Positions 8,666-18,104 of a stretch of DNA of 32,516 bases are shown one piece after another. Made by a program: the position numbers and the translations under genes. Position 1 is the stretch's first letter. Each line of letters begins with the position of its first letter. The notes beneath the pieces are model-generated. The model was not told the origin of the DNA. It searched no databases and saw only the letters and a list, made by a program, of their open reading frames with translations. The stretch lies in contig JAUCEF010000127.1 in assembly GCA_033558025.1 (NCBI GenBank), positions 1-32,516 of the forward strand, given 5' to 3'. Source of the DNA: Phytophthora sp. 'mugwort' (taxonomy: Eukaryota; Oomycota; Peronosporomycetes; Peronosporales; Peronosporaceae).

Positions 8666-10612
8666 TTAAAAAAATAAATAATAGAAAAAAAAATAATATT
8701 TATTAAACAAAATAATGCTAATTAACATTAATAATGAATAGTGATAAATATAACCTGTTTGTAATAAAATTATTTTTTGACTTAAGAAAGAAAAAACGGT
8801 TATTAAACCAAAAGGACCACACATTTCAATTAAACCTTTATCAATCATTTTATATGTTACATTATAACCAACTTTTAATATATATTGATTAATAAATTCA
8901 TAATAAATTTTATCAAAATACCATTTTCTATTTAAAAAATTATAAAAATAAAGACCATATTTTGAAATTTTTAAGTTATATAAAAATCTAAATTTAAAAA
9001 AATATAAATAAAAGGCACAAAATAAGCCACAAAAACTTAAAATAACAGGTAATAATTTAAAAAATGTTGGTAAAAATTCAGCATCAATCATTTGATTATT
9101 AAATGGATTTATATAAATTGAGTTATTCCAAAAATTTGAACCTAACCCAACAAACATATCTTTAGAAATATAACCTATAAAAATACTACCAAATGCTAAA
9201 ACTCCTAAAGGAATACCCATTTCTAATGGAACATCATGTGCATTTTTAATAACATTTTTATAGGCATTAGTTTCACTTAAAAAAGCAAAAAATAATAAAC
9301 GTGTTGAATAGAATGCCGTAAAAAATGCACCAATAGTACCCAACCAATAAGCAAAATGACCTGTTTCACTAAAACTTGAAAATGCAACTTCTAATATTAA
9401 ATCTTTAGAATAAAAACCAGTTAAAAAAGGAAAACCCATTAAAGATAATGAACCTATTAAAAACATTATATAAGTAAAAGGTAAAATTCTTCTTAAACCA
9501 CCCATTTTTCTTATATCTTGTTCATCACCCATAGCATGAATTACAGCACCGGAACATAAAAATAATAATGCTTTAAAATATGCATGATTTGATAAATGAA
9601 AAATAGCTAAAGGATAATTTGATAATCCACAAGCAAAAAACATATAACCTAATTGACTACAAGTAGAATAGGCAACTATTTTTTTAAAATCATTTTGTAC
9701 TAGACCAATTGTACTTGAGAAAAAGGCTGTAGAAGCTCCAATAATTGTAATAACTTTTAAAGAAAACATTGAATATTCAAACATTGGTGAACAACGTGCA
9801 ATTAAATAAACACCAGCAGTTACCATAGTCGCTGCATGGATTAATGCCGAAACCGGCGTAGGTCCTTCCATAGCATCGGGTAACCATAAATGTAAAAAAA
9901 TTTGAGCAGATTTACCCATAGCACCTATAAAAATTAAAATACACGCAACATCAATAATACTTAAAATATAATTAAAAAAAATAAATTTAAAATCTTTAAC
10001 AATAGAAATTGCTGCAAATGTACTAAAATATTCAATAGTTCTAATATTATAAAAAACAGTTAATACACCTAATAATAAGATTAAATCACTAATTCGATTA
10101 ACTAACATAGCTTTTATAGCTGCTTTATTCGCTTGTAAACGTGTAAACCAAAAATTAATTAATAAATATGAACAAAAACCAACACCTTCCCATCCAACAA
10201 ACATTTGCATAAAATTATCACCTGTAACTAATATAATCATAAAAAAAGTAAATAGTGATAAATATGACATAAATCTAGATAAATGTGGATCATGATCCAT
10301 ATATTTAGAAGAATATAAATGAACTAAAGTTGAAATACTTGTTACAACAATTAACATTATCATAGTTAAACTATCAAATAAAAAACACCAATTACAATTA
10401 AATAAACCACTATTAATCCAATTTGAAATATAAATAATATACTCATATTCATTTGTAATTGAATTATATATAATAATAAATGAAAAAAGACAACTTAAAA
10501 AAGTTGTTAATGTGGTTATAAATACAGAACCTTTACGGCCAATATAAAAACCAAATAATCCAGAAGCTACTGAACCTAAAAAAGGTAAAAAAATTAAAGT
10601 TAATAATAACAT
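8666..10612 (-). CDS. nad5: NADH dehydrogenase subunit 5
   Basis: 648 aa. Distal antiporter-like proton-pumping subunit of complex I. Family blocks are clear: HLYSSKYMDHDPHLSRFMSY, GDNFMQMFVGWEGVGFCSYL, GAMGKSAQIFLHLWLPDAMEGPTPVSALIHAATMVTAG, then KIVAYSTCSQLGYM and GFPFLTGFYSKDLILE. The conserved membrane Glu (WEGVG) and Lys/His residues of the antiporter core are present. The C-terminus (about residues 540-648) is long, matching the lateral-helix region. No frame breaks. The upstream region carries ATTCTTTAAGA on the same strand. Confidence 0.98.
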   Translation of the reverse strand: MLLLTLIFLPFLGSVASGLFGFYIGRKGSVFITTLTTFLSCLFSFIIIYNSITNEYEYIIYISNWINSGLFNCNWCFLFDSLTMIMLIVVTSISTLVHLYSSKYMDHDPHLSRFMSYLSLFTFFMIILVTGDNFMQMFVGWEGVGFCSYLLINFWFTRLQANKAAIKAMLVNRISDLILLLGVLTVFYNIRTIEYFSTFAAISIVKDFKFIFFNYILSIIDVACILIFIGAMGKSAQIFLHLWLPDAMEGPTPVSALIHAATMVTAGVYLIARCSPMFEYSMFSLKVITIIGASTAFFSSTIGLVQNDFKKIVAYSTCSQLGYMFFACGLSNYPLAIFHLSNHAYFKALLFLCSGAVIHAMGDEQDIRKMGGLRRILPFTYIMFLIGSLSLMGFPFLTGFYSKDLILEVAFSSFSETGHFAYWLGTIGAFFTAFYSTRLLFFAFLSETNAYKNVIKNAHDVPLEMGIPLGVLAFGSIFIGYISKDMFVGLGSNFWNNSIYINPFNNQMIDAEFLPTFFKLLPVILSFCGLFCAFYLYFFKFRFLYNLKISKYGLYFYNFLNRKWYFDKIYYEFINQYILKVGYNVTYKMIDKGLIEMCGPFGLITVFSFLSQKIILLQTGYIYHYSLLMLISIILFNKYYFFFYYLFF

Positions 10613-10671
10613 AATAGAATAAAATAAATTTAAATTATTTAAAAATATAATAATAATTTTAAAATAATTCT

Positions 10672-10682
10672 TCTTAAAGAAT
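10672..10682 (-). promoter_or_regulatory. ATTCTTTAAGA motif upstream of nad5
   Basis: On the minus strand, 60-70 nt before the nad5 ATG, exactly matching the copies upstream of cox2 and atp9. Role inferred from recurrence. Confidence 0.35.
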
Positions 10683-10721
10683 AAATATTTTTTAAAAAAT
10701 TAATATTAGAATAATATTTAA

Positions 10722-10747
10722 AATTATTTTCTATATAGAAAATAATT
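10722..10747. repeat. Perfect 26-bp palindrome between atp1 and nad5
   Basis: The sequence equals its own reverse complement over 26 nt with no loop. In RNA it would form an 11-bp stem with a small AT loop. It lies about 70 nt beyond the atp1 stop on the transcribed (minus) strand. Confidence 0.7.
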
Positions 10748-10816
10748 AATTTTTATCTGTTATGTTTTATTTACAAAATATTATAATTATTTTTTATTAA
10801 TAAAAAAATAATTATA

Positions 10817-12345
10817 TTATTTTGTAATAAAATTATTAGTAAAATTTGTTGCTAAAATATTAAGTTTTTTTTCTAATTCTTTAGATATTTCTTTTTTATT
10901 TAAGATTTCTTCTAAAATATTAAAATGATTATTTTTTATAAAATTTAACCAACTAATTTCAAAACTTGAAATTTTATCAACAGCAATTTTATCTAAGAAA
11001 CCACGTACACCTAAATAAATAATTACAATTTGATTTTCAACAGATAACGGTATATTTAAACCTTGTTTTAACATTTCTGTTAATCTAATCCCTCTATTTA
11101 ATTGTTGTTGAGTTGTAGCATCTAAATCAGAACCAAATTGAGCAAATGCTTGTACTTCTCTAAATTGTGCTAATTCTAATTTCATTGTACCAGCAATTTG
11201 TTTCATAGCTTTAATTTGTGCAGAAGAACCAACACGACTTACAGATAATCCAACACTAATTGCAGGTCTTTGACCTTCATTAAATAATTCTGTTTCTAAA
11301 AAAATTTGTCCATCAGTAATTGAAATAACATTTGTTGGAATATAAGCAGAAACATCTCCAGCTTGTGTTTCAATAATAGGTAATGCGGTTAATGAACCAC
11401 CACCAATTTTTTTATTCATTTTAGCAGCTCTTTCTAATAAACGAGAGTGTAAATAAAAAACATCTCCAGGATAAGCTTCTCTACCTGGAGGTCTTCTTAA
11501 TAATAAAGACATTTGTCTATAAGCTACCGCTTGTTTTGATAAATCATCATAGAAAATAACAGCATGTTTACCATTATCTCTAAAATATTCACCTAAAGCA
11601 CAACCAGTATATGGAGCTAAATATTGTAAGGGTGCTGAATCTGAAGCAGTAGCCGCTACAATAACAGAAAAAAACATTGCATTTTTTTCTTCTAAAGTTT
11701 TTGTTAATTCAGCAATTGTTGATCTTTTTTGACCAACACCTACATAAATACAATATAATTGATTATTTATATCTTTTTTTAAATGAGGTTCTCTTTGATT
11801 AATTATAGTATCAATAGCAATAGATGTTTTACCTGTTTGTCTATCACCAATAATTAATTCCCTTTGACCACGACCAATAGGAATTAAACTATCTACAGCT
11901 TTTAAACCTGTTTGTACAGGTTGTTTAACACTTTCTCTAGGCATAATACCTGGAGCTTTAACTTCAACTCTACTTTCTAATTTACTGTTAATTTGACCTT
12001 TACCATCAATGGGTTGTCCTAAAGCATCAACTACTCTACCTAATACTTCAGGTCCTACAGGTACACTAACAATAGATCCAGTTCTTCGTACAAAATTACC
12101 TTCTTGAATTTCTCTATCATTACTAAAAACAACAACACCAACAACATCAGGTTCTAAATTTAAAGCCATTCCTTTAATATTACCATTATTAAATTCAACC
12201 ATTTCACCTGCTTGAATTTTAGTTAAACATAACATCTTGCAATACCATCACTCATTGAAAGAACAATACCTGTTTCTTGTAAACTTTTTTCATCTTTATA
12301 TTTTTTAATATTTGATTCCAGTATATATGATAATTCAATAGCCAT
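10817..12345 (-). CDS. atp1: ATP synthase F1 subunit alpha, one apparent frame break
   Basis: About 509 aa once one frame break is bridged. The alpha subunit is in the soluble F1 head of complex V; mitochondrial coding is restricted to plants and some protists. The main frame (start of the conserved core to the TAA at 10817) shows Walker [14 protein letters not shown], the Walker B region [11 protein letters not shown], and the alpha signature [17 protein letters not shown]. Upstream, the minus strand from the ATG at 12343-12345 reads [17 protein letters not shown], then [16 protein letters not shown] in another frame. In the usual order this continues with [11 protein letters not shown]. One G appears to be missing (a C on the plus strand, next to 12228). 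The 5' start is thus 12345, not the internal ATG at 12235. Without the bridge, the first 37 or so residues are lost. Confidence 0.95.
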
Positions 12346-12424
12346 AGAGGTTATTAAATTATCATATTATTTAATAATTATAAATTATTATAATTACCAA
12401 AATATATCAAATATATATTTTTTA

Positions 12425-12496
12425 TACCCTTTACGAGAATTGAACTCGTATTTTTACCGTGAAAAGGTAATGTCCTAACCATTAGACTAAAAGGGC
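12425..12496 (-). tRNA. trnE(uuc): tRNA-Glu (anticodon UUC)
   Basis: 72 nt on the minus strand. The acceptor gcccttt/aaagggt includes one terminal G:U pair, the anticodon loop is ttTTCac with stem ttacc/ggtaa, and the T arm is ACGAG-TTCAATT-CTCGT. It sits between nad4 and atp1. Confidence 0.92.
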
Positions 12497-12520
12497 TTTT
12501 TATTAAACAAAAAATTTTGT

Positions 12521-13996
12521 TTAATAAAAATAAGAAAAATCAATATGTATTAAAATTTTTGAAACACTTTCATGCATACAACTTTCAAAAATTTTAGGAT
12601 ATAAACCTAATAAAAAGATATTTATAATTAATATTAAATGAATTAAAAATTCACGATAAGTTAAATCATAATAAATTTTTAAATAAATATTTTGAATATT
12701 ACCATAACAAATTCGATTATAAAATAATAAAGAATATACCCCACCCAAAAACATACCAATTGTCGCAAAAACAGCTGTTGTAGTATTATCTTCAAAAACT
12801 CCAGTTAAAATAAGAATTTCACCCACAAAACTACTTGAACCTGGAATAGACATATTTGCTAATACATAAATAAATAATGCAATACAAAATAAAGGCATTG
12901 TATGTGCTAAACCACCATAATAATTAATAAATCTTGTATGATATCGATCATATAAACATCCAATTGAAAAAAATAAACCACTCGATACTAAACCATGACT
13001 AATCATTTGAATAATACTACCTTCTAATCCTTGAATAGTTAAAGAAAAAATACCCAATATTATAAAATTCATATGAGCAACTGATGCATAAGCAATAATA
13101 CGTTTCAAATCTGTTTGTCGTATAGCTGTTAATGACGCATAAATAACAGATATTAAACATAAAACTAAAATATACGGTGTAAAATATAATGCAGCTTTAG
13201 GAAATAAAGGAACTAAAAACCTAATCATACCGTATGATCCTAATTTTAATAAAATACCAGCTAATAGTACAGAACCTGCGGTAGGTGCTTCAACATGTGC
13301 TTCCGGTAACCAAACATGAAAAGGTAACATTGGAACTTTAACAGCAAATGATAAAAAAAAAGCTAAGAAATAAAATTTTTCATATGAAAAATTAAAATTA
13401 CTATAATATAATATTTGATAATCAGTTGTACCCACAGTTAAAAATAAATGAATAATGGCAATAAACATAAATAATGAACCTGCTAATGTATACATAAAAA
13501 ACAAATATGAAGCTTTAATTTTACGTTCTCTTGAACCCCAAATACCTATAATTAAAAACATAGGAATTAATACACTTTCAAAGAAAATATAAAAAATAAG
13601 TACATCTAATATACTAAATGAAATGATTAAACAAAATTCTAAAATAAAATATAAAATAAAATATTCTTTTATATTTTTATTAATCATTTCATAACTAATT
13701 AACATACAGATTGGAATCAAAAATGTTGTTAAAATTATAAAAAATAATGAAATACCATCAATACCTAAATAAAAATTAATATTAAATTGACTAATCCATT
13801 CTATTTTAAATAAATATTGAAAATTAGAAGTTGATTTATCAAATAAAATCCATAAAGGTAATGACATTAAAAAAATGAAAAAAGACATAAAAATACTAAA
13901 ATTTTTTATAAATTTTTCATTTTTCGAAAAAGCTAATATAATAACCGTAATTAATGGTAAAATAAGTAAAAAAATTAATATAAACTTATTAAACAT
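12521..13996 (-). CDS. nad4: NADH dehydrogenase subunit 4
   Basis: 491 aa starting at the ATG at 13994-13996 (MFNKFILIFLLILPL). The frame is open 24 codons further upstream, but that part lies in trnH and is rejected. Antiporter-like proton-pumping subunit of complex I. Conserved blocks: WISQFNINFYLGIDGISLFFIILTTFLIPIC, FFESVLIPMFLIIGIWGSRERKI, AVKVPMLPFHVWLPEAHVEAPTAGSVLLAGILLKLGSYG, and RIIAYASVAHMNFIILGIFS. The conserved Glu in FFES and the Lys in AVKVP are present. No break. Confidence 0.98.
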   Translation of the reverse strand: MFNKFILIFLLILPLITVIILAFSKNEKFIKNFSIFMSFFIFLMSLPLWILFDKSTSNFQYLFKIEWISQFNINFYLGIDGISLFFIILTTFLIPICMLISYEMINKNIKEYFILYFILEFCLIISFSILDVLIFYIFFESVLIPMFLIIGIWGSRERKIKASYLFFMYTLAGSLFMFIAIIHLFLTVGTTDYQILYYSNFNFSYEKFYFLAFFLSFAVKVPMLPFHVWLPEAHVEAPTAGSVLLAGILLKLGSYGMIRFLVPLFPKAALYFTPYILVLCLISVIYASLTAIRQTDLKRIIAYASVAHMNFIILGIFSLTIQGLEGSIIQMISHGLVSSGLFFSIGCLYDRYHTRFINYYGGLAHTMPLFCIALFIYVLANMSIPGSSSFVGEILILTGVFEDNTTTAVFATIGMFLGGVYSLLFYNRICYGNIQNIYLKIYYDLTYREFLIHLILIINIFLLGLYPKIFESCMHESVSKILIHIDFSYFY

Positions 13997-14018
13997 AAAA
14001 AAATTTAATTTAAAAATG

Positions 14019-14091
14019 GGCGAAAAATGGGACTTGAACCCATAACACTTAGACCCACAATCTAACACTCTACCTTTAAGTTATAATCGCC
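14019..14091 (-). tRNA. trnH(gug): tRNA-His (anticodon GUG)
   Basis: 73 nt on the minus strand. The anticodon loop is ttGTGgg with stem ttaga/tctaa, and the T arm is ATGGG-TTCAAGT-CCCAT. An extra 5' G pairs with discriminator C (G-1:C73), the histidine identity element. The acceptor has two adjacent T-T mismatches (positions 5 and 6), which is unusual and may be an editing site or sequence error. Confidence 0.88.
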
Positions 14092-14105
14092 TTTTTAAAT
14101 TTTTC

Positions 14106-14516
14106 TTAAATAATATATATAAAATTTAAAAATGATTGAACAATTAAATTATTTAAAGGTGGATAGTTTTTAGATAATATTTGTTTTACTTTTAAATTAG
14201 AATAAATATTATTTTGAATACTCAAATAAATTAATTCAAGTTTTTTAAAATTATATAAATCCCTTATTAAATTTAATTCATTATTTCCATAAATTATTAA
14301 AATAGAACCTTGTCCTTTTAATTTTAAAAAAATATCAATAATTAAATTTTGATTTAATATTAAAGATTTATAATCAAATTTTTTAATTTTTTTTTTTAAA
14401 GATATTATTTCATTAATATTTAAATCATTATAACGAAATATATATATATATTTATAAGTTTGTTTAATTTTTTGTAATTGATTTAATTTATACTTTTTAA
14501 ATTTTTTTTTTTGCAT
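14106..14516 (-). CDS. rpl10: Probable ribosomal protein uL10
   Basis: 136 aa, ATG to TAA. Assignment rests on the pattern of the uL10 rRNA-binding domain: YIYIFRYNDLNINEIISLKKKIK (the 'Y-GL---e---LR' block) followed by LILNQNLIIDIFLK (the 'KN-L' block), then GQGSILIIYGNNELNLIRDLYNF. Plant and protist mitochondrial L10 have the corresponding 'G...CILYL' strand. The protein would be the base of the large-subunit stalk. It is shorter than bacterial L10 (about 165 aa) and lacks the C-terminal L7/L12-binding helix, as is common in mitochondrial copies. It sits between nad7 and trnH on the same strand. The Lys/Asn/Ile/Leu bias makes motif matching weak, so an unrelated ribosomal gene is possible. 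Confidence 0.6.
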   Translation of the reverse strand: MQKKKFKKYKLNQLQKIKQTYKYIYIFRYNDLNINEIISLKKKIKKFDYKSLILNQNLIIDIFLKLKGQGSILIIYGNNELNLIRDLYNFKKLELIYLSIQNNIYSNLKVKQILSKNYPPLNNLIVQSFLNFIYII

Positions 14517-14554
14517 AATTTATTGAAAATAAAATTTTATTCTAATAATTAATA

Positions 14555-15733
14555 TTAACGATCAATTTCACCAAAAACAACATCTAAAGTACCAATAATT
14601 GTAACAACATCAGCAATCATATGATTTTTAGCTATAAAATCTAATGCTTGTAAATGTAAAAATCCTGGTGATTTAATTTTACATCTGTAGGGTTTATTTG
14701 TACCATCTGCTACTAAATAAACACCATACTCACCTTTAGGTGCCTCAATAACTGTATAAGTTTCACCAGCATTTACACAAATATTTTCTGAATAATATTT
14801 AAAATGATGAATTAAAGACTCCATAGAATTTTTAATTTGAATTCTATTTGGATTTGTAATTTTTTTATCATCTAATTTAATAGGACCTTGGGGAATTTTA
14901 TTAAGTACTTGCAAAATAATTCGAATTGATTGTCGCATTTCTTCTATTCTAATTAAATAACGATCATAACAATCGCCATTTGTACCTACAGGTATATCAA
15001 ATTTTAATTGATCATAAATTTCATAAGGTTGTGTTTTACGTAAATCCCATGAAATACCTGATCCACGTAACATAACACCACTAAAACCAAAATTTAAAGC
15101 ATCTTTAGCAGATATAATACCAATATCTACTAATCTTTGTTTCCAAATTCTATTATTAGTTAACATTTCTTCAATTTCATCTAAACGGGTATTAAATTGT
15201 TCACAAAAAATATATATATCATTTAACAAACCTTTAGGCAAATCTTGATTAACACCTCCAGGTCTAAAATAAGCTGCATGCATACGTGCACCAGAAACAC
15301 GTTCATAAAATTCCATTAATTTCTCACGTTCTTCAAATCCCCAAAAATAAGGTGTCATAGCTCCTACATCTAAAGCATGACAACATACAGCTAATAAATG
15401 ATTTAAGATACGTGTTATTTCTGAAAATAAAACTCTTATATATTGTGCTCGTAAAGGTATATCACAATTTAATAATTTTTCAATAGCCAAAACATATGCA
15501 TGTTCTTGACACATCATAGATACATAATCTAAACGATCAAAATAAGGTAACGCCTGTAAATAATTTTTATATTCAATTAATTTTTCTGTACCTCTATGTA
15601 ATAAACCTATATGTGAATCAGCTTTTTTAACAACTTCACCGTTTAATTCTAAAATTAAACGTAAAACACCATGAGCCGCTGGATGTTGTGGACCAAAATT
15701 TATAGAAAAATTTTTAATTTTTTTTAATGACAT
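14555..15733 (-). CDS. nad7: NADH dehydrogenase subunit 7 (49-kDa)
   Basis: 392 aa, full length. Peripheral-arm subunit that forms the quinone site of complex I with the PSST subunit. Signature blocks: [20 protein letters not shown] at the N-terminus (quinone-site His), [43 protein letters not shown] and the C-terminal DVVFGEIDR. No frame break. Start codon context is odd: the ATG is preceded by a run of about 20 A on the coding strand (T on plus, 15734-15753). First gene of the minus-strand block, divergent from nad2. Confidence 0.98.
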   Translation of the reverse strand: MSLKKIKNFSINFGPQHPAAHGVLRLILELNGEVVKKADSHIGLLHRGTEKLIEYKNYLQALPYFDRLDYVSMMCQEHAYVLAIEKLLNCDIPLRAQYIRVLFSEITRILNHLLAVCCHALDVGAMTPYFWGFEEREKLMEFYERVSGARMHAAYFRPGGVNQDLPKGLLNDIYIFCEQFNTRLDEIEEMLTNNRIWKQRLVDIGIISAKDALNFGFSGVMLRGSGISWDLRKTQPYEIYDQLKFDIPVGTNGDCYDRYLIRIEEMRQSIRIILQVLNKIPQGPIKLDDKKITNPNRIQIKNSMESLIHHFKYYSENICVNAGETYTVIEAPKGEYGVYLVADGTNKPYRCKIKSPGFLHLQALDFIAKNHMIADVVTIIGTLDVVFGEIDR

Positions 15734-15849
15734 TTTTTTTTTTTTTTTTTTTTAATAAAAATATAATATTTATAAATTAATTTTTTTATAAATATATAGC
15801 ATATATAGTAAGTAAGTATTTTTAAAATATTTATTTCTTTTATTACATT
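15734..15849. promoter_or_regulatory. Divergent intergenic region nad7/nad2
   Basis: 116 nt between two divergently transcribed gene blocks, so promoters for both directions are expected here or nearby. It contains a T21 homopolymer (15733-15753, including the last base of the nad7 start codon) and the repeated AGTAAGTAAGTA (about 15808-15819). No motif shared with the ATTCTTTAAGA set was seen. Confidence 0.4.
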
Positions 15850-17343
15850 ATGTTTTTTCAGGAAATTTTTAATAATAATTTTGAAATTATTATCCCCGAA
15901 TTTTTTTTAACAACTTTTTTATTAATTTTATTATTATTTGGTGTTTTTTATAAAAAAAATCAAAATGCTCAAAAAATTTTGATTATTAAAAATATTACTA
16001 CTATAATAATATATTTATTATTAATTCTTTTAATATTAACGTTAAATATAACAAATATTTCAAGTAACATATTAAATGGTGTATTACTTATTAATAATTT
16101 TACACAATTTATTAAAATAATTTTAATTTTATTAACAATTATTTGTTTTTTAATACAACAAAAATATTTAATACAACAAAAAATAAATTCATATGAAATT
16201 AATATATTAATGTTAATATCATTATTGGGTTTAATGTTATTGGTATCTGCAAATCATTTTATTACTTTATATTTAGCAATTGAATTACAAAGTTTAAGTT
16301 TTTATATATTAACATCCACCCAAAAAAAATCGATATTATCAATTGAGGCTGGTTTAAAATATTTTATTTTAGGATCAATTGCTTCAGGTTTTATTCTATT
16401 TGGTTCTTCAATAATTTATGCTATTACAGGTTCATTAAATTTTAATAATATTTTTTTAATATTATCAAATATAAATTTTTTAGATAATATAAATATATTA
16501 ATTAGTTTATCTTATGGATTAATTTTTATTTTAGTTGGTATTTTATTTAAAATAGGTGCTACACCTTTTCATTTTTGGTTGCCTGATGTATATGAAGGTG
16601 CTCCAAATAATATTTCAAGTTTTTTTGCTATTGTACCAAAAATTGCTTTTATAGGAATTTTAATTCGTTTATTTTTTGAGATTTTTTTTAATATTTCATA
16701 TTTCTTTGAAATTTTTTTTTATATTATTTCATTTTTATCTATGTTAATCGGTGCATTATCGGCATTACAACAAAAAAAAATCAAAAGATTATTAGCTTAT
16801 AGTGCAATAAGTCATGTAGGTTTTATATTAATAGGATTTACTTCAAATATGTTAAATAATATTCCATTTATTTTATTATATATTATAATTTATATTATAA
16901 CAAGTATTAATTTATGGACTTCTTATTTATCTTTAAATATCAATCATAAACCAATTAAATATTTAACAGATTTATCAAATATATATACTATTAATAAATT
17001 AATTGCTATTATTATAATCATAAATATTTTTTCATTAGCTGGTATACCCCCATTAGCGGGTTTTTTTTCAAAATTATTTATATTTTTTTCAGCTATTAAA
17101 AATAATTATTTTAGTTTAGTATTTTTTGGTATTATTATAAGTGTTTTAAGCTCTTTTTATTATTTAAAAATAATTAAAATTATTTATTTTGAAAAAATAT
17201 TTAGAAAAATGTATATTTCACAAATAAATAAAAGTCAAAGTATAATATTATTAATTAGTACTCAATTTATTTTATTTTTATTTATTTATCCTAATATTAT
17301 ATTAATAAATTTAAACAAAATTTATTTATATTTATTAATATAA
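15850..17343 (+). CDS. nad2: NADH dehydrogenase subunit 2
   Basis: 497 aa. Third antiporter-like subunit of the complex I membrane arm. Diagnostic blocks: FITLYLAIELQSLSFYILTS, AGLKYFILGSIASGFILFG, FKIGATPFHFWLPDVYEGAPNNISSFFA, KRLLAYSAISHVGFILIGF and FSLAGIPPLAGFFSKLFIF. The membrane Glu (AIELQS) and Lys residues of the proton path are present. No break. trnF starts 6 nt after the TAA. Confidence 0.97.
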   Translation: MFFQEIFNNNFEIIIPEFFLTTFLLILLLFGVFYKKNQNAQKILIIKNITTIIIYLLLILLILTLNITNISSNILNGVLLINNFTQFIKIILILLTIICFLIQQKYLIQQKINSYEINILMLISLLGLMLLVSANHFITLYLAIELQSLSFYILTSTQKKSILSIEAGLKYFILGSIASGFILFGSSIIYAITGSLNFNNIFLILSNINFLDNINILISLSYGLIFILVGILFKIGATPFHFWLPDVYEGAPNNISSFFAIVPKIAFIGILIRLFFEIFFNISYFFEIFFYIISFLSMLIGALSALQQKKIKRLLAYSAISHVGFILIGFTSNMLNNIPFILLYIIIYIITSINLWTSYLSLNINHKPIKYLTDLSNIYTINKLIAIIIIINIFSLAGIPPLAGFFSKLFIFFSAIKNNYFSLVFFGIIISVLSSFYYLKIIKIIYFEKIFRKMYISQINKSQSIILLISTQFILFLFIYPNIILINLNKIYLYLLI

Positions 17344-17349
17344 TATTTA

Positions 17350-17423
17350 GTTTGGATAGCTCAGTTGGTTAGAGTAAAAGACTGAAAATCTTTGTGTCGG
17401 TGGTTCAAATCCACCTCCAGACA
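17350..17423 (+). tRNA. trnF(gaa): tRNA-Phe (anticodon GAA)
   Basis: 74 nt. The acceptor gtttgga/tccagac includes one T-G pair, the anticodon loop is ctGAAaa between aaaga and tcttt, and the T arm is GGTGG-TTCAAAT-CCACC. Confidence 0.93.
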
Positions 17424-17439
17424 ATTTTATTATTAAAAT

Positions 17440-17766
17440 ATGTATCTTTTAAGAATAACTTTTAAATCATTTCAAAAAATAAATCAACTCAAACAAAATT
17501 TATTAAAATTAAAAAAAATTAATAAATTCAAAAATATTCAAATACCCGGTGTATTTCAAACAAAACAAAAAAAAAAAATTTTTACATTATTAAGATCTCC
17601 CCATGTAAATAAAAAATCACGTGAACATTTTATTCATAAAAATTATACTTCTAAAATTAATATAAAATTTAAAAATATTTTTTATTTATTAAATTTTTTA
17701 GTTTTAATTAAAAAATTTTTATCTAAAAATTCATTAATAAATATTAAAATTATAAAAAAAAATTAA
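17440..17766 (+). CDS. rps10: Ribosomal protein uS10
   Basis: 108 aa, about the usual length. Small-subunit head protein. The conserved block [30 protein letters not shown] corresponds to the bacterial [22 protein letters not shown] segment, which is diagnostic. The N-terminal [11 protein letters not shown] matches the start of the uS10 fold (strand beta-1, 'I-LKSFD'). It lies between trnF and a four-tRNA cluster, so ends are probably set by tRNA excision. Confidence 0.94.
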   Translation: [108 protein letters not shown]

Positions 17767-17776
17767 AATTAAACTT

Positions 17777-17850
17777 ATGCTTATAGCTTAAATGGATAAA
17801 GCGTTAGATTGCGGATCTATAAAATGAAAGTTCAAATCTTTCTAAGCATA
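17777..17850 (+). tRNA. trnR(gcg): tRNA-Arg (anticodon GCG)
   Basis: 74 nt. The acceptor atgctta/taagcat is perfect, the anticodon loop is ttGCGga between ttaga and tctat, and the T arm is GAAAG-TTCAAAT-CTTTC. A GCG rather than ACG anticodon for CGN codons is less common. It would read CGY directly. First of four tandem tRNAs. Confidence 0.9.
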
Positions 17851-17864
17851 TATTTTATTTATTT

Positions 17865-17936
17865 TGAAGTATAGCCAAGTGGTAAGGCCTCCGTTTTTGG
17901 TACGGAAAATCAAAGGTTCGAATCCTTTTACTTCAA
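17865..17936 (+). tRNA. trnQ(uug): tRNA-Gln (anticodon UUG)
   Basis: 72 nt. The acceptor tgaagta/tacttca is perfect, the anticodon loop is ttTTGgt with stem tccgt/acgga, and the T arm contains GGTTCGAATCC. Confidence 0.93.
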
Positions 17937-17938
17937 AA

Positions 17939-18012
17939 GGGCCTATAACTCAGTTGGTTAGAGTATACGCCTGATAAGTGTAAAGTCAGTAGTTCAAATC
18001 TACTTAGGCCCA
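17939..18012 (+). tRNA. trnI(gau): tRNA-Ile (anticodon GAU)
   Basis: 74 nt. The acceptor gggccta/taggccc is perfect, the anticodon loop is ctGATaa with stem tacgc/gtgta, and the T loop is TTCAAAT. It starts 2 nt after trnQ. Confidence 0.94.
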
Positions 18013-18014
18013 AT

Positions 18015-18087
18015 GAATAATTAACTCAATTGGTAGAGTATTTCGTTTACACCGAAAATGTTAGCGGTTCGAGTCCGTTATTATTCA
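18015..18087 (+). tRNA. trnV(uac): tRNA-Val (anticodon UAC)
   Basis: 73 nt. The acceptor gaataat/attattc is perfect, the anticodon loop is ttTACac with stem tttcg/cgaaa, and the T arm contains GCGGTTCGAGTCCGT. It starts 2 nt after trnI and ends 17 nt before rps12. Confidence 0.94.
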
Positions 18088-18104
18088 ATAAAATAACAAA
18101 TAAT

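Larger units (their letters stand above)
10613..10816. other. Spacer between atp1 and nad5
   Basis: 204 nt, AT-rich, with no gene. It holds a perfect 26-bp palindrome (10722-10747, centred on the TATA of a CTATATAG core) and the 11-base motif at 10672-10682. The palindrome could act as a 3'-end signal for atp1 or as a processing site for nad5. Confidence 0.45.

Noticed and set aside
13997..14068. 24-residue N-terminal extension of nad4
   Set aside because: Encoded by trnH sequence; the ATG at 13996 gives a normal Nad4 start.
18030..18104. Upstream extension of rps12
   Set aside because: Lies in trnV; MSTINQL at 18105 is the canonical uS12 start.
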